From Bacillus marinisedimentorum (lineage in GTDB: Bacteria > Bacillota > Bacilli > Bacillales > Bacillaceae_O): 64,000 bases of DNA. Where the stretch lies: NCBI RefSeq assembly GCF_001644195.2, contig NZ_LWBL02000029.1, positions 1-64,000 on the forward strand. Reading direction: 5' to 3'. The notes under the pieces are model-generated. The model did no database searches. It was not told the DNA's origin and worked only from the letters and a program-made list of their open reading frames with translations. The translations under genes were made by a program, and so were the position numbers. Shown piece after piece: positions 45,904 to 54,515 of the stretch (within the stretch, counting starts at the first letter, position 1; the number at the start of each line of letters is the position of its first letter).

Positions 45904-47118
45904 TCATACTCCTGAAACGACAGGCTCGGGCTTGGCGGCTTCAATCTCTTTCAGCTTTCTGTCATATACAATCGTTGCAGCCATAGCAGCTGCATAGAAA
46001 CCGATCAGGAGGGTAAAGAGAATCTGCATGCCAAACATATCGGCAACCAGGCCTCCAAGTACAGGTCCCAGCATCCGGCCCCCTGTCGCCGTGCTGTTGA
46101 CAATCCCCTGGTAAAAGCCCTGCCTGCCTTTTGGCGCCAGTTCATTAGCTGCGGTCGGCACCGCCGGCCAGACAAACATCTCTCCGATTGTAAGTATGAC
46201 CATTGCAGCCGCAAATCCGGTGAATTCAACTGCCTGCCCTGCTACTGCAAAGGCAGCAATAAAAATGGCAAGCCCTGTCAAAATCTGGGCTTTGATTGTT
46301 TTAACTCGACGGTCTACAGCAAATTTGAGGAGCGGCTGGCCAAGAACAATAAGCGCGCCGTTGATCGTCCACAGCAAGCTGTATTGCTTTAACGAAATAT
46401 TAAGCTCCTGTGTATATGCAGCAATAGTCGATTGCCACTGCACATAACCCATCCACGCCAGCAAATATCCGAAACTGAGGAGGATTAAAGCCTGGAGACG
46501 TTTTTTGCTCTTTACGGAAGAAGCATGGTTCAGGATACTTGTCGGGCTTGCCCCGTGATCAACCTGCCCGTCCTGAATCCCTTTGAATCCAAAAACAGCG
46601 AGCGCTAAAAACGCAAGGTACATGACGGTGTTTGCGATAAATACGTATTCAAATTTATACGACGCAACCAGTCCGCCTCCGGCGGCACCAATTGCCACCC
46701 CGAGATTCTGGGCGACATAAACGGCATTAAATGCTTTACGGCCGCCTGCAGGCCATACGCTTCCTGCCATCGCATACATGGCTGGAAAAATCATTCCGGC
46801 TCCGAAGCCGAGCACTGCCATCAAGATCGCATAGGCATAAAAATTCTGGTGGAAGAAAATCATAGACGTTATTGCTGTTGCAGTAAGCAAGATCCCGCTT
46901 ATAATCGTCCGGTATCCGCCAATTTTATCAAACAGGGTTCCGCCGAAAAGATTGCCGATAATTCCTGCACCTGCATTAAACATAAGCACAAGCCCTGCAA
47001 CTGCCAACGATTTCCCTAAATGTTCATGTATATAAATAGTATTGAGCGGCCATAGGAACGAAGCCCCCGTTACGTTGATTACCATGCCGGCAACAAGCAG
47101 CCACAGTGCTTTTGGCAT
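45904..47118 (-). CDS. yttB: MFS transporter YttB
   Basis: About 404 residues and 12 predicted helices, with LFDKIGGYRTIISG in the loop after helix 2 and PAVPTAANELAPKGRQGFYQG between later helices. Major facilitator, probably a drug-type or efflux permease; substrate unknown. Start at 47118, preceded by GAGGAGGGTGGAC. Upstream in-frame residues to 47253 lack a start signal. Confidence 0.9.
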   Translation of the reverse strand: MPKALWLLVAGMVINVTGASFLWPLNTIYIHEHLGKSLAVAGLVLMFNAGAGIIGNLFGGTLFDKIGGYRTIISGILLTATAITSMIFFHQNFYAYAILMAVLGFGAGMIFPAMYAMAGSVWPAGGRKAFNAVYVAQNLGVAIGAAGGGLVASYKFEYVFIANTVMYLAFLALAVFGFKGIQDGQVDHGASPTSILNHASSVKSKKRLQALILLSFGYLLAWMGYVQWQSTIAAYTQELNISLKQYSLLWTINGALIVLGQPLLKFAVDRRVKTIKAQILTGLAIFIAAFAVAGQAVEFTGFAAAMVILTIGEMFVWPAVPTAANELAPKGRQGFYQGIVNSTATGGRMLGPVLGGLVADMFGMQILFTLLIGFYAAAMAATIVYDRKLKEIEAAKPEPVVSGV

Positions 47119-47300
47119 GTCCACCCTCCTCTTGCATAATAATCCTTCGCATACCAAAATAATTTTAGTCATTTCCTTCAAAAGATGCAATAAAAAAATC
47201 CCATTCTTACTGTACAATTTTTTAAGAGAAAAAACCGAGAGAGACAGCCTCAAAAAGCTGTCCCTCTCCGTTCTGTTTTCGCAAAGTAAATTGAAAAAAA

Positions 47301-47564
47301 TTAAAACTCGTTCAGAATCATATGCTGCTGCAATTGCCGGACTTGCAGCTGAATTCTGTACACCTGCTCCTTTTGCTGCTGATTTCCGCTTTGCATTAAT
47401 GTATCAAGATCGTATGCAAGCTTTTCAAGCTCAAGCTGTGCCTGTGAATACCCTTCTTCGTTATAATGCTCCTGTTTTTTCGATTCATTTAATTGCTTTT
47501 CCGCAAACGTCAAGACCTCTTCGGCCCGATGGATGTGGTCATCGACTGAGGCGCGTGTCGCCAT
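47301..47564 (-). CDS. ytzC: YtzC family small protein
   Basis: 87 residues, all-helical and probably coiled-coil (MATRASVDDHIHRAEEVLTF..., ending QLRQLQQHMIL-like), matching B. subtilis YtzC, which lies next to yttB and ytqA there. GAAGGAGGGTTACAA precedes the ATG. Function unknown. Confidence 0.9.
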   Translation of the reverse strand: MATRASVDDHIHRAEEVLTFAEKQLNESKKQEHYNEEGYSQAQLELEKLAYDLDTLMQSGNQQQKEQVYRIQLQVRQLQQHMILNEF

Positions 47565-47740
47565 TTGTAACCCTCCTTCTTTTTGCGGTTAGTTTGCTCA
47601 AAACCTTTTTTGCTTATTTATGCCGGCAGAAGCTGCATGTCTTTTCCATTTGGAGAAAAAGGCGGAACATGCTAAAATGCCTTAGTATAACTTTTTACAC
47701 CTCGCTTAAGGCCAGGTGTGTTCAGAAAGGGTGAAAATGG

Positions 47741-48709
47741 ATGAAAAGCATCAATCCGTTTCCTTATTCTAATGACCAAAAAAGATACCATACATGGAAC
47801 TACCATTTGCGCAAGCAGTTTGGACATAAAGTGTTTAAAGTATCCCTTGACGGAGGATTTGATTGCCCAAACAGGGACGGCACCGTCGCACACGGCGGCT
47901 GCACATTTTGCAGCGCAGCCGGCTCCGGTGATTTTGCAGGAAACCGGAAAGAAGATCTCATCACACAGTTCAATACGATCAAGGACCAGATGCATGAAAA
48001 ATGGAAGGACGGCAAGTACATGGGCTACTTCCAGGCATTCACGAATACCCATGCACCTGTTGAAGAGCTGCGCGAAAAATTCGAACCCATTCTTGAACAG
48101 GAAGGGGTTGTCGGCCTATCCATCGCCACACGGCCGGATTGCCTTCCGGATGACGTCGTGGAATATCTTGCCGAGTTGAATGAACGGACTTACTTATGGA
48201 TCGAGCTCGGCCTGCAGACTGTCCATCAGGAAACAGCAGATTTGATCAACCGTGCCCATGATTTCAAAACATATGTTGAGGGCGTCGAAAAACTGCGGAA
48301 ACACGGCATCAGGGTGTGTTCCCATATCATCAACGGTCTGCCGGGGGAAACACCCGGGATGATGATGGAATCCGCACGTGCAGTAGCAAAGCTTGACGTA
48401 CAGGGAATCAAGATCCACCTCCTCCATTTGCTGAAAGGCACACCGATGGTCAAGCAATATGAAAAAGGGCTTCTTAAATTCCTGTCTTTCGAAGAATATA
48501 TCAACCTTGTTGTCGATCAGCTTGAAATCATGCCGCCGGAAATGATTGTCCACCGTATTACAGGGGACGGACCACCCGATTTAATGATCGGCCCAATGTG
48601 GAGCTTAAAAAAGTGGGAAGTCCTGAATGCCATTGATTCCGAACTCGAACGCAGAAACAGCTGGCAGGGAAAGAAATACGAACTTGCCGGGGCTAAAGCG
48701 GAGGCATGA
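47741..48709 (+). CDS. ytqA: Radical SAM protein YtqA (TIGR01212 family)
   Basis: 322 residues with an Elp3-like radical SAM core. The cluster-binding region is CPNRDGTVAHGGCTFC, giving a CX10CX2C spacing, which is usual for this family. LWIELGLQTVHQETADLINR and HIINGLPGETPGMM follow. The chemistry is unknown; recent work on YtqA/YtqB-type pairs points to tRNA modification (mnm5s2U pathway), which the adjacent ytqB supports. AAAGGGTGAAAATGG precedes the ATG. Confidence 0.94.
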   Translation: MKSINPFPYSNDQKRYHTWNYHLRKQFGHKVFKVSLDGGFDCPNRDGTVAHGGCTFCSAAGSGDFAGNRKEDLITQFNTIKDQMHEKWKDGKYMGYFQAFTNTHAPVEELREKFEPILEQEGVVGLSIATRPDCLPDDVVEYLAELNERTYLWIELGLQTVHQETADLINRAHDFKTYVEGVEKLRKHGIRVCSHIINGLPGETPGMMMESARAVAKLDVQGIKIHLLHLLKGTPMVKQYEKGLLKFLSFEEYINLVVDQLEIMPPEMIVHRITGDGPPDLMIGPMWSLKKWEVLNAIDSELERRNSWQGKKYELAGAKAEA

Positions 48710-48710
48710 T

Positions 48711-49283
48711 ATGCTTGAGCGAGTGATTCCGTTTGCCCACAGCTTGTTAAAAGAAGCATTGCACCCCGGCGATACAGCAATTGATGCGACTGCCGGGAAC
48801 GGTCATGATACCGTTCTGCTAGCCGAACTGGCCGGTCCGGACGGCACTGTCTTTTCGTTCGACATCCAGGAAGAGGCGCTGGCCAAAACACTGGAGCGTC
48901 TAAAAGCCCGGCACCTTGACAGCCGTGTCCGTCTCTGCCTTGACAGCCATAGCAATTTGAAACAGCATATCCCAAGCGAAAAGCTGAATGAAATCCAGGC
49001 TGCCATATTTAATCTTGGATACTTGCCCGGGGGTGACAAGTCAATTGTGACAAAGGCGGAATCTACGATTTCCTCCCTTTCCCAGCTTCTCGATTGCATG
49101 AAAGCCGGCGGGATCATCATACTTGTCGTTTATCCAGGACATCCTGAAGGGAAAACCGAACGCGACGAACTCTTATCCTATGTAAAAAAACTAGACCAGC
49201 AATCCGTCAGCGTTCTTCAATATGGATTCATCAACCAAAAAAACAGCCCTCCTTTTGTGCTTGCGCTCGAGAAAAGGGCCTGA
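48711..49283 (+). CDS. ytqB: SAM-dependent methyltransferase YtqB (MnmM-type)
   Basis: 190 residues, class I methyltransferase: motif I DATAGNGHDTVLLAE (about residues 24-38) and a post-motif FNLGYLPGGDKSIVT. Bacterial homologues named MnmM methylate nm5s2U34 in tRNA. It starts 1 bp after the ytqA stop, so it is cotranscribed and the two probably work in the same tRNA-wobble pathway. Confidence 0.93.
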   Translation: MLERVIPFAHSLLKEALHPGDTAIDATAGNGHDTVLLAELAGPDGTVFSFDIQEEALAKTLERLKARHLDSRVRLCLDSHSNLKQHIPSEKLNEIQAAIFNLGYLPGGDKSIVTKAESTISSLSQLLDCMKAGGIIILVVYPGHPEGKTERDELLSYVKKLDQQSVSVLQYGFINQKNSPPFVLALEKRA

Positions 49284-49390
49284 TCGAAGCTGTCCGCAAA
49301 GGGCAGCCTGTTTTTTTGCAGAAAATATTTTTCAAGGCAGCCCACATTCCGCTCCAAATGTAAGCGTTAACATTTTTGTCACATTTTTAT

Positions 49391-49419
49391 TTGAATTTTT
49401 AGATAATTAGTGGTACACT
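49391..49419 (+). promoter_or_regulatory. Sigma-A promoter of the candidate large ncRNA
   Basis: TTGAAT and TACACT are separated by 17 bp, about 25-30 bp before the 5' arm of the end-to-end stem. No reading frame with a ribosome site follows. Confidence 0.75.
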
Positions 49420-49423
49420 TAAA

Positions 49424-50225
49424 TCAAGATAAAGAAACAAGCATTAACATCGCAGGGGACTCAACCATCTTGGCACGTTCCGTAAAGGAATGAAAGACCA
49501 GGTGAGTCCTGGCAAATGCAAAATCGAGTAACGCCGGCAACGGCAGTGAAAGTGAATTGCAGGGATGACATTTGGACAGCGGGACGACAGATCGGAAAAC
49601 GGATGTAATGAATTGTAATCCGATAACGGTTATGAAGACCTTTAAGGTTCAATGAACAAAACTCATTCCATTGATTTCAGAAACAAAGCGCGGAAAAGAA
49701 AGCAGTACTTCTTTTCTTACCAGAAACGAAGAGATCGATGAAATAGGTTCAAAGAAACCCGAGAGGAAACCAAATCGATTATATGGAAAACATCCCCCAT
49801 TACACATCGTATTCTGTAAAACCGAACCAACGTTCATCTGCTCAAACCAAAATCGGGAAAGGTAACAACCACCACCCGCATGAAACATGGAAAGATGGAA
49901 ACACGGAAACATGAGAACGTCGAAAGTGGCAACACAAGTAAACAGTATTGTGTGAATGTGAAGAAATTGGAACATGGAACATGAATGATTGAGACGGCTC
50001 TTACGTTATGGAGAAGTGCCATAACAGAAAGCCAGATCAAAACGGAGCGTACACATATCATCACACAAACGGAATTGGAGTAAAATTGTTAGATCCTCCA
50101 GTCAAATCGTATAAGCGATCCGCTGGTTTCCAATAAAACCCGTTACCGTTAAATCATTTAGTGGTGATGTGGCATGGTTGAGCCCCCTGCGGTGTTAAAA
50201 ATCCCCTCATTGCGAGGGGATTTTT
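49424..50225 (+). ncRNA. Candidate large structured non-coding RNA (about 0.8 kb)
   Basis: The 5' arm 49444-49468 pairs with the 3' arm 50174-50198 over 25 positions: 23 Watson-Crick pairs, one G-U and one A-C. Within it I find local hairpins by eye: CGTTCC/GGAATG, CCAGG/CCTGG, GCCG-GCAA-CGGC (GNRA tetraloop), CAAATG/CATTTG, ATCGGA/TCCGAT, GAAAAGAA/TTCTTTTC, ACACAA/TTGTGT, GTTATGG/CCATAAC, TGGAG/CTCCA and ATCG/CGAT. The plus strand is purine-rich and no frame looks coding. A promoter precedes it and a terminator ends it. I do not recognise the family; it is not at the usual OLE RNA locus. Confidence 0.8.
50197..50225. terminator. Bidirectional terminator of the ncRNA and ytpB
   Basis: AAAAATCCCCTC/GAGGGGATTTTT 12-bp stem with loop ATTGC, followed by a T-run on the plus strand. 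Its first two bases are also the end of the long 3' arm of the ncRNA, and its distal arm overlaps the ytpB 3' end. Confidence 0.93.
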
Positions 50226-51307
50226 TTTGCCTTTTTCGATAACCCATTACGCGCCACCCTGCGATATAGCTTCCCGTTCACGTAAAAAAACCGGGTAATG
50301 TGCCCGCCGCATTTTATCATTTTCCGTGCAATCCTGTTTACGCTGTGCTGGCGGCCCACCTTTTGGTCAGACAAATAAATGCCTAGCAGGCCTTTATTGA
50401 TCATCCGGTGAAATTGACGATTCGGCAATTGATCAGTATGCTTATCCGCTTCCCGGATAAAATGCTTGAAACGCTCGAGCATTTCCCCGTCATGAGGGTA
50501 GTAAAAGCAAAAATTCAAATCACCGCCATCCCTGTCCTCTTCCTGGTCAATGAAATAATCCAATAAGATATGGAGCCCCTGTATATATGGAAAATAGCCG
50601 TTCATGACTTTTCGGGCCTGTTCCTCTGTAAACTCTTCCTTGAACCCGTAAGAAACAAGACAAAAGATTCCAAGAGTGGAACCAGCACATGCAGAAAATT
50701 CATACCATGTCATTTCAGGAAGGCTGCTCTTATTCTTTTCAAACCAGGCCTCCAGTCTTGGAACCCTTTCTTCCGCATGGACATGTTTATGTACCTGAAG
50801 ATCACAGTAATAGTCCGCAAGTTGATAAAGCATCGGCGAAATCATTTCATAATGCGGAACCTGCGCCAAACTATTCTGGCAGGCAAGGACTAGGCTTTTC
50901 AAATATCCGCCATCATTTTGCTCTGCTCGATGCCGATAATAATCAGCTGTCGGTGCACCCGGTGTAAGGGCATGGAGCATCGATTCGTGAAGGGCAGTAA
51001 AATCATCGGCATCCTGAGAAGTGCTGCGGTCACACAAATTATCAAGATAATCGCTTATTGTCTGATATGCTGTAATGAATTCAATGCTCGTTTTCAAATC
51101 ACGCCCAGCGAGGATGCCATAAATCGATCCGCCTTCACAGTGGAACGTTTTCGTTTGTATGCTTGCAAGCGCCTGTTTTCTCAGTTCTGGATCAGGTATC
51201 GATTCAGCCCGCCTCTTCCAGCGGTTTAACTGGTTATGGACTTCGGGGAGCACTTTCGTGTAGATGCCGGCCATCAGGGTAACTGGTGTTTTCGGTACTG
51301 CACCCAA
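50207..51307 (-). CDS. ytpB: Tetraprenyl-beta-curcumene synthase YtpB
   Basis: About 366 residues of the DUF2600 family of large terpene cyclases. In B. subtilis YtpB converts heptaprenyl or tetraprenyl diphosphate to beta-curcumene-type sesquarterpenes found in spores. An Asp-rich region YQTISDYLDNLCDR (near 75-88) probably binds Mg-diphosphate. TTG start at 51307, 4 bp after the ytpA stop, with AGGAG inside the ytpA end. Coupled to ytpA. Confidence 0.92.
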   Translation of the reverse strand: MGAVPKTPVTLMAGIYTKVLPEVHNQLNRWKRRAESIPDPELRKQALASIQTKTFHCEGGSIYGILAGRDLKTSIEFITAYQTISDYLDNLCDRSTSQDADDFTALHESMLHALTPGAPTADYYRHRAEQNDGGYLKSLVLACQNSLAQVPHYEMISPMLYQLADYYCDLQVHKHVHAEERVPRLEAWFEKNKSSLPEMTWYEFSACAGSTLGIFCLVSYGFKEEFTEEQARKVMNGYFPYIQGLHILLDYFIDQEEDRDGGDLNFCFYYPHDGEMLERFKHFIREADKHTDQLPNRQFHRMINKGLLGIYLSDQKVGRQHSVNRIARKMIKCGGHITRFFYVNGKLYRRVARNGLSKKAKKIPSQ

Positions 51308-51311
51308 GCGA

Positions 51312-52130
51312 TCACTCCTGTTCATTTTGTAACTTTTTTTCCCAGGCAAGATTTTCAAGGGTCATATCCACAAAGCTTTTTGCCATCTCAAAAACCTGTT
51401 CCCTTTCTGGATCATTGAATACTTCATGGTATAAGCCAGCCCATTCTTTATACATCTTTTCGTTCACTGGAAGCTTGTCAAAAAATTCACGTACAAGCAC
51501 TTTATCTATAATTTTATCCTCTCCGCCCTGGAATAATAAAACAGGAACGTCAGGAAAATTCAGCACCTGTTCGGACGCTTGCTTTATTGCCTGGACCAGC
51601 TCCCGGTACCATCGGACGGAAACCTTGCGGACAATCAGGCTGTCATTTTCGTCCATTTCATTGATTTCCCTGTTCCGTGTCCCCATGCCGGGTTTCAAAT
51701 GGGAATCAAACATCGCTCCCGGAAGTACTGCGTTCAATGCCTTGGATGCCATTTCCAGCCTTTTCGGAGGCGGTTCTACAAGACCGAGCGCCGGTGATGA
51801 TAACAGGACGGCCGCAACGGGGAAATGCTTTTCCTGCATTGACCTGATGGCTATCAGCCCGCCCATGCTGTGCCCCAGTAAAAATACCGGGAGCTCGTAT
51901 GTGAATGCTTCTTTCAGCCACATTTCAACCGCTTCGATATACTCATCGAATGAATCAATATGGCCCCGCCGGCGTGTTGAGGTTCCCTGGCCGGGCAAGT
52001 CACCCATGATGACATGAAAGCCTGCCGCCCTCCACATTTCAATCAGCCATGAATATCTGCCATGGTGCTCCCCTGCTCCATGAACCATGACCATAACCGC
52101 TTTTGCATTGTCAGCCTCCCATTTCCACAT
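51312..52130 (-). CDS. ytpA: Alpha/beta hydrolase YtpA (lysophospholipase)
   Basis: 272 residues with the nucleophile elbow LLGHSMGGLIAI, HGAGEHHGRYSW near the oxyanion hole, the acid-containing FQGGEDKIIDK and a C-terminal His in WAGLYHEVFND. In B. subtilis YtpA makes the phospholipid antibiotic bacilysocin. AAGGAGCGAGCACG precedes the ATG. It forms a two-gene operon with ytpB. Confidence 0.93.
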   Translation of the reverse strand: MWKWEADNAKAVMVMVHGAGEHHGRYSWLIEMWRAAGFHVIMGDLPGQGTSTRRRGHIDSFDEYIEAVEMWLKEAFTYELPVFLLGHSMGGLIAIRSMQEKHFPVAAVLLSSPALGLVEPPPKRLEMASKALNAVLPGAMFDSHLKPGMGTRNREINEMDENDSLIVRKVSVRWYRELVQAIKQASEQVLNFPDVPVLLFQGGEDKIIDKVLVREFFDKLPVNEKMYKEWAGLYHEVFNDPEREQVFEMAKSFVDMTLENLAWEKKLQNEQE

Positions 52131-52250
52131 CGTGCTCGCTCCTTTTTAATCTTTTCTTCTATATCGACTTTTCTGGTACACTGGTTTTATACAGGATACG
52201 TTATATTTTAACGTTGTAATTAAGAATGATTTTGAAAGGCAGGAACTGAA

Positions 52251-52784
52251 ATGATTTACAGCTATAAAGGGAAAACTCCGCAGATCTCCAACAGTGCCTA
52301 TATCGCTGATTATGTCACAATCAGCGGCGATGTATCAATCGGCAAGGATTCAAGTATCTGGTTTAACACATCCATCCGCGGCGATGTCGCCCCGACCATC
52401 ATCGGGAACGGGGTGAATGTCCAGGACAATTGCGTACTCCACCAGAGCCCGGGCAACCCGCTTATCCTTGAAGACGGCGTTACTGTCGGGCACCAGGTCA
52501 TTCTCCATAGCTCCATTATCCGGAAGCACGCCCTCATCGGCATGGGGTCAATCGTCCTGGACGGCGCCGAAATCGGGAAAGGGGCTTTCATTGGAGCCGG
52601 CAGCCTTGTTCCGCCAGGCAAGAAGATCCCGCCCAATTCACTTGCATATGGACGTCCGGCGAAGGTTGTAAGGGAATTGAACGAGGAGGATCTGGAAGAT
52701 ATGGCGAGGATCCGCAGAGAATACATGGAAAAAGGCCATTATTATAAAAAACTTACCCCCATCGAGCCAAAGGATGATAACTAA
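52251..52784 (+). CDS. ytoA: Gamma-carbonic anhydrase-like hexapeptide protein YtoA
   Basis: 177 residues, left-handed beta-helix with hexapeptide repeats (VTISGDVSIGKDSSIWFN, RGDVAPTIIGNGVNVQDNC). Metal-ligand histidines appear in VLHQSP, VGHQVILHSS. Members are gamma-class carbonic anhydrases or acyltransferase relatives; activity here is unproven. AGGCAGGAACTGAA precedes the ATG. Divergent from ytpA. Confidence 0.93.
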   Translation: MIYSYKGKTPQISNSAYIADYVTISGDVSIGKDSSIWFNTSIRGDVAPTIIGNGVNVQDNCVLHQSPGNPLILEDGVTVGHQVILHSSIIRKHALIGMGSIVLDGAEIGKGAFIGAGSLVPPGKKIPPNSLAYGRPAKVVRELNEEDLEDMARIRREYMEKGHYYKKLTPIEPKDDN

Positions 52785-52785
52785 A

Positions 52786-52811
52786 ACGGCATTGTCAAAT
52801 GGCAATGCCGT
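52786..52811. terminator. Terminator between ytoA and the GNAT gene
   Basis: ACGGCATTG/CAATGCCGT 9-bp stem directly after the ytoA stop. The distal arm overlaps the last codons of the convergent GNAT gene. Confidence 0.75.
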
Positions 52812-53301
52812 CCAGTGCTTTTTCCAATACTAATAATTCCCCGGTCAGCACAAAGAAATCATCTTTTTGACGTTTCGTTTCACTGAAGCCGGCTTTCCTG
52901 TAGAAAGCAAGGCCCCGCTGATTGCGGACTTCAACACAAACGCGCAGCGGCCCTTTTTTAACCGTCTGCATAACAGCCGCAAGCAGCTCGGTGCCGATCT
53001 TTTGCCGCTGGAATTCCGGCAGCACATAAAGCCGTAAAATTTCCCAGCCCGCCTCACGCTTGATGATTTCCATTATTCCTGTAATCGATCCGTCTTCTTC
53101 CGAAACAAGGAAATGGTGATTCTCGGATGATTCACTCTCTGAAATGGATTTCAGCAAGTTATCATAGGCATATACCGTTTCCATGAATTCTTCGGTTTCT
53201 TCCTTTGTATAAAACGTCCCATACGTATCCATCCAGCTTTTAACGGCAACTGTACGGACCGCTTGAGCATCCTTGCTTGTTGCAGGTCTAATTATCATCA
53301 T
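52795..53301 (-). CDS. GNAT family N-acetyltransferase
   Basis: About 168 residues. The acetyl-CoA motif A is LYVLPEFQRQKIGTELLAAV (Q-x-x-K-I-G-T) and motif B is EVRNQRGLAFYRKAGF. It acetylates an unknown amine (small molecule, peptide or protein N-terminus). Start at 53301 after GGGGGAAGGCT. Monocistronic. Confidence 0.9.
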   Translation of the reverse strand: MMIIRPATSKDAQAVRTVAVKSWMDTYGTFYTKEETEEFMETVYAYDNLLKSISESESSENHHFLVSEEDGSITGIMEIIKREAGWEILRLYVLPEFQRQKIGTELLAAVMQTVKKGPLRVCVEVRNQRGLAFYRKAGFSETKRQKDDFFVLTGELLVLEKALDGIAI

Positions 53302-53499
53302 AGCCTTCCCCCTGTTTTGTAATAATCCCTTTGTAAAAGATGCAAGGCTTGATCGCCAAATCATATGTCAGAAATCGAACAGCTTCCAGATGCCAATCAG
53401 GCATATTCCAGCAGCTGAATTTTCTTACTATTTATTCAATTATAAAACAGCAGGAAAGGAAAAGAAACGTGTGATTTCATTACAGTCACTTTTTGGCTT

Positions 53500-54330
53500 G
53501 ATTTAAACAGGGTTTCGAGCCAAACAATTTCGCATGCATTCTCTGTGGGCGCGTGACGCGCCGTATAACGCCAAACGGCTTTTCGGTGTCGGCCCAGTGA
53601 GCGGGTTTCACGCCGTTTCTCCCGGTTTTTGAGCCAAATCTGCCGCTTTTCTTGCCAACTCCTTCAAATTTCACGCCACAACTGTTCGCTTTCACGCCAT
53701 ACGGGTGGTTTCACGCCATTCAAACGAATTTTCGCGCCATAGGAGCGGGTTTTCGCGCCGACCGGCTTTACGCTACGTCCAGGGTGCGGCTTTCGCGCCG
53801 TCTCTCCCGGTTTTCGCGCCAAATCTGCCGCTTTTCTTGCCACCTCTTTCAAATTTCACGCCACAACTGCTCGCTTTGGACGCCATACGGGTGGTTTCAC
53901 GCCATTCAAACGAATTTTCGCGCCATAGGAGCGGGTTTTCGCGCCGACCGGCTTTACGCTACATCCAGGGTGCGGCTTTCGCGCCGTTTCTCCTGGTTTT
54001 CGAGCCAAATCTGCCGCTTTTCTTGCCAACTCCTTCAAAATTCACGCCACAACTGTTCGCTTTCACGCCATACGGGTGATTTCACGCCATTCAAACGAAT
54101 TTTCGCGCCATAGGAGCGGGTTTTCGCGCCGACCGGCTTTACGCTACATCCAGGGTGCGGCTTTCGCGCCGTTTCTCCCGGTTTTCGCGCCAAACCGATT
54201 ACGTTTCACGCCGATATAGCCCGCTTTCACGCCACTTGGTTTGTTTCACGCCGTTCAAGCATTATTTCGCGCCAAAAAGCTGCGCGCTCAGGCCCTCTGA
54301 CCGGATTTCTCCCCAAACAGCTCCGCGAAC
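53500..54330 (-). repeat. Large array of about 40 21-bp GGCGYGAAA units with ~186-bp higher-order repeat
   Basis: Core TTYRCGCCR (minus strand YGGCGYGAA) recurs every 21 bp, with the other 11-12 bp variable, over about 830 bp. A block of about nine units (for example ACGGGTGGTTTCACGCCATT at 53701, with near copies at 53887 and 54072) is repeated three times at about 186-bp spacing, so recent duplication made part of the array. There is no leader and no cas gene. The short array at 20592-20735 has the same core in the opposite orientation. Confidence 0.88.
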
Positions 54331-54406
54331 AGACCCCATGAATTACACCTCACACTAAAGGAAAGAAATTTTCCGACTGGCCTTAAGTGGGTAATCTCTA
54401 AAAAAA

Positions 54407-54438
54407 GCTCAGAACCGCTAATTAAAACGATTCTGAGC
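54407..54438 (-). terminator. Terminator of metK
   Basis: GCTCAGAA/TTCTGAGC 8-bp stem with a 16-nt loop, followed by seven T residues on the minus strand. Confidence 0.87.
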
Positions 54439-54515
54439 CTTTATTATTGTTCAGGATTCTCTACAGAATGAACTGCTTAAAAGATTCAGCAGTGATTTTA
54501 ACACTATCCAAACAC

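Larger units (their letters stand above)
53302..54515. other. 1.2-kb gene-free region holding the large 21-bp array
   Basis: From the GNAT start outwards: about 200 bp of AT-rich sequence, then the GC-rich 21-bp array (53500-54330), then AT-rich spacer and the metK terminator (54407-54438). Long open frames run through the array only because its 21-bp period preserves reading frame and contains few stops. None has a credible ribosome binding site. Confidence 0.85.

Noticed and set aside
49649-49975. Minus-strand 108-residue frame and plus-strand 64-residue frame within the ncRNA
   Set aside because: Neither has a ribosome site, both have atypical composition (Phe/Cys-rich on the minus strand), and the region has a promoter, terminator and pairing ends typical of an RNA gene.
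49391-50225. Group I or group II intron as explanation of the structured region
   Set aside because: I found no group II domain V (AGC triad hairpin), no intron-encoded protein and no interrupted gene. The region has its own promoter and terminator.
53652-54113. Open frames of up to 153 residues across the 21-bp array on both strands
   Set aside because: The 21-bp period (seven codons) preserves frame and yields artificial heptad repeats. There is no ribosome binding site, and several frames and both strands are open at once.
53500-54330. CRISPR array
   Set aside because: The constant core is only about 9 bp, total period is 21 bp, intervening segments recur in blocks, and no cas genes or leader are present.
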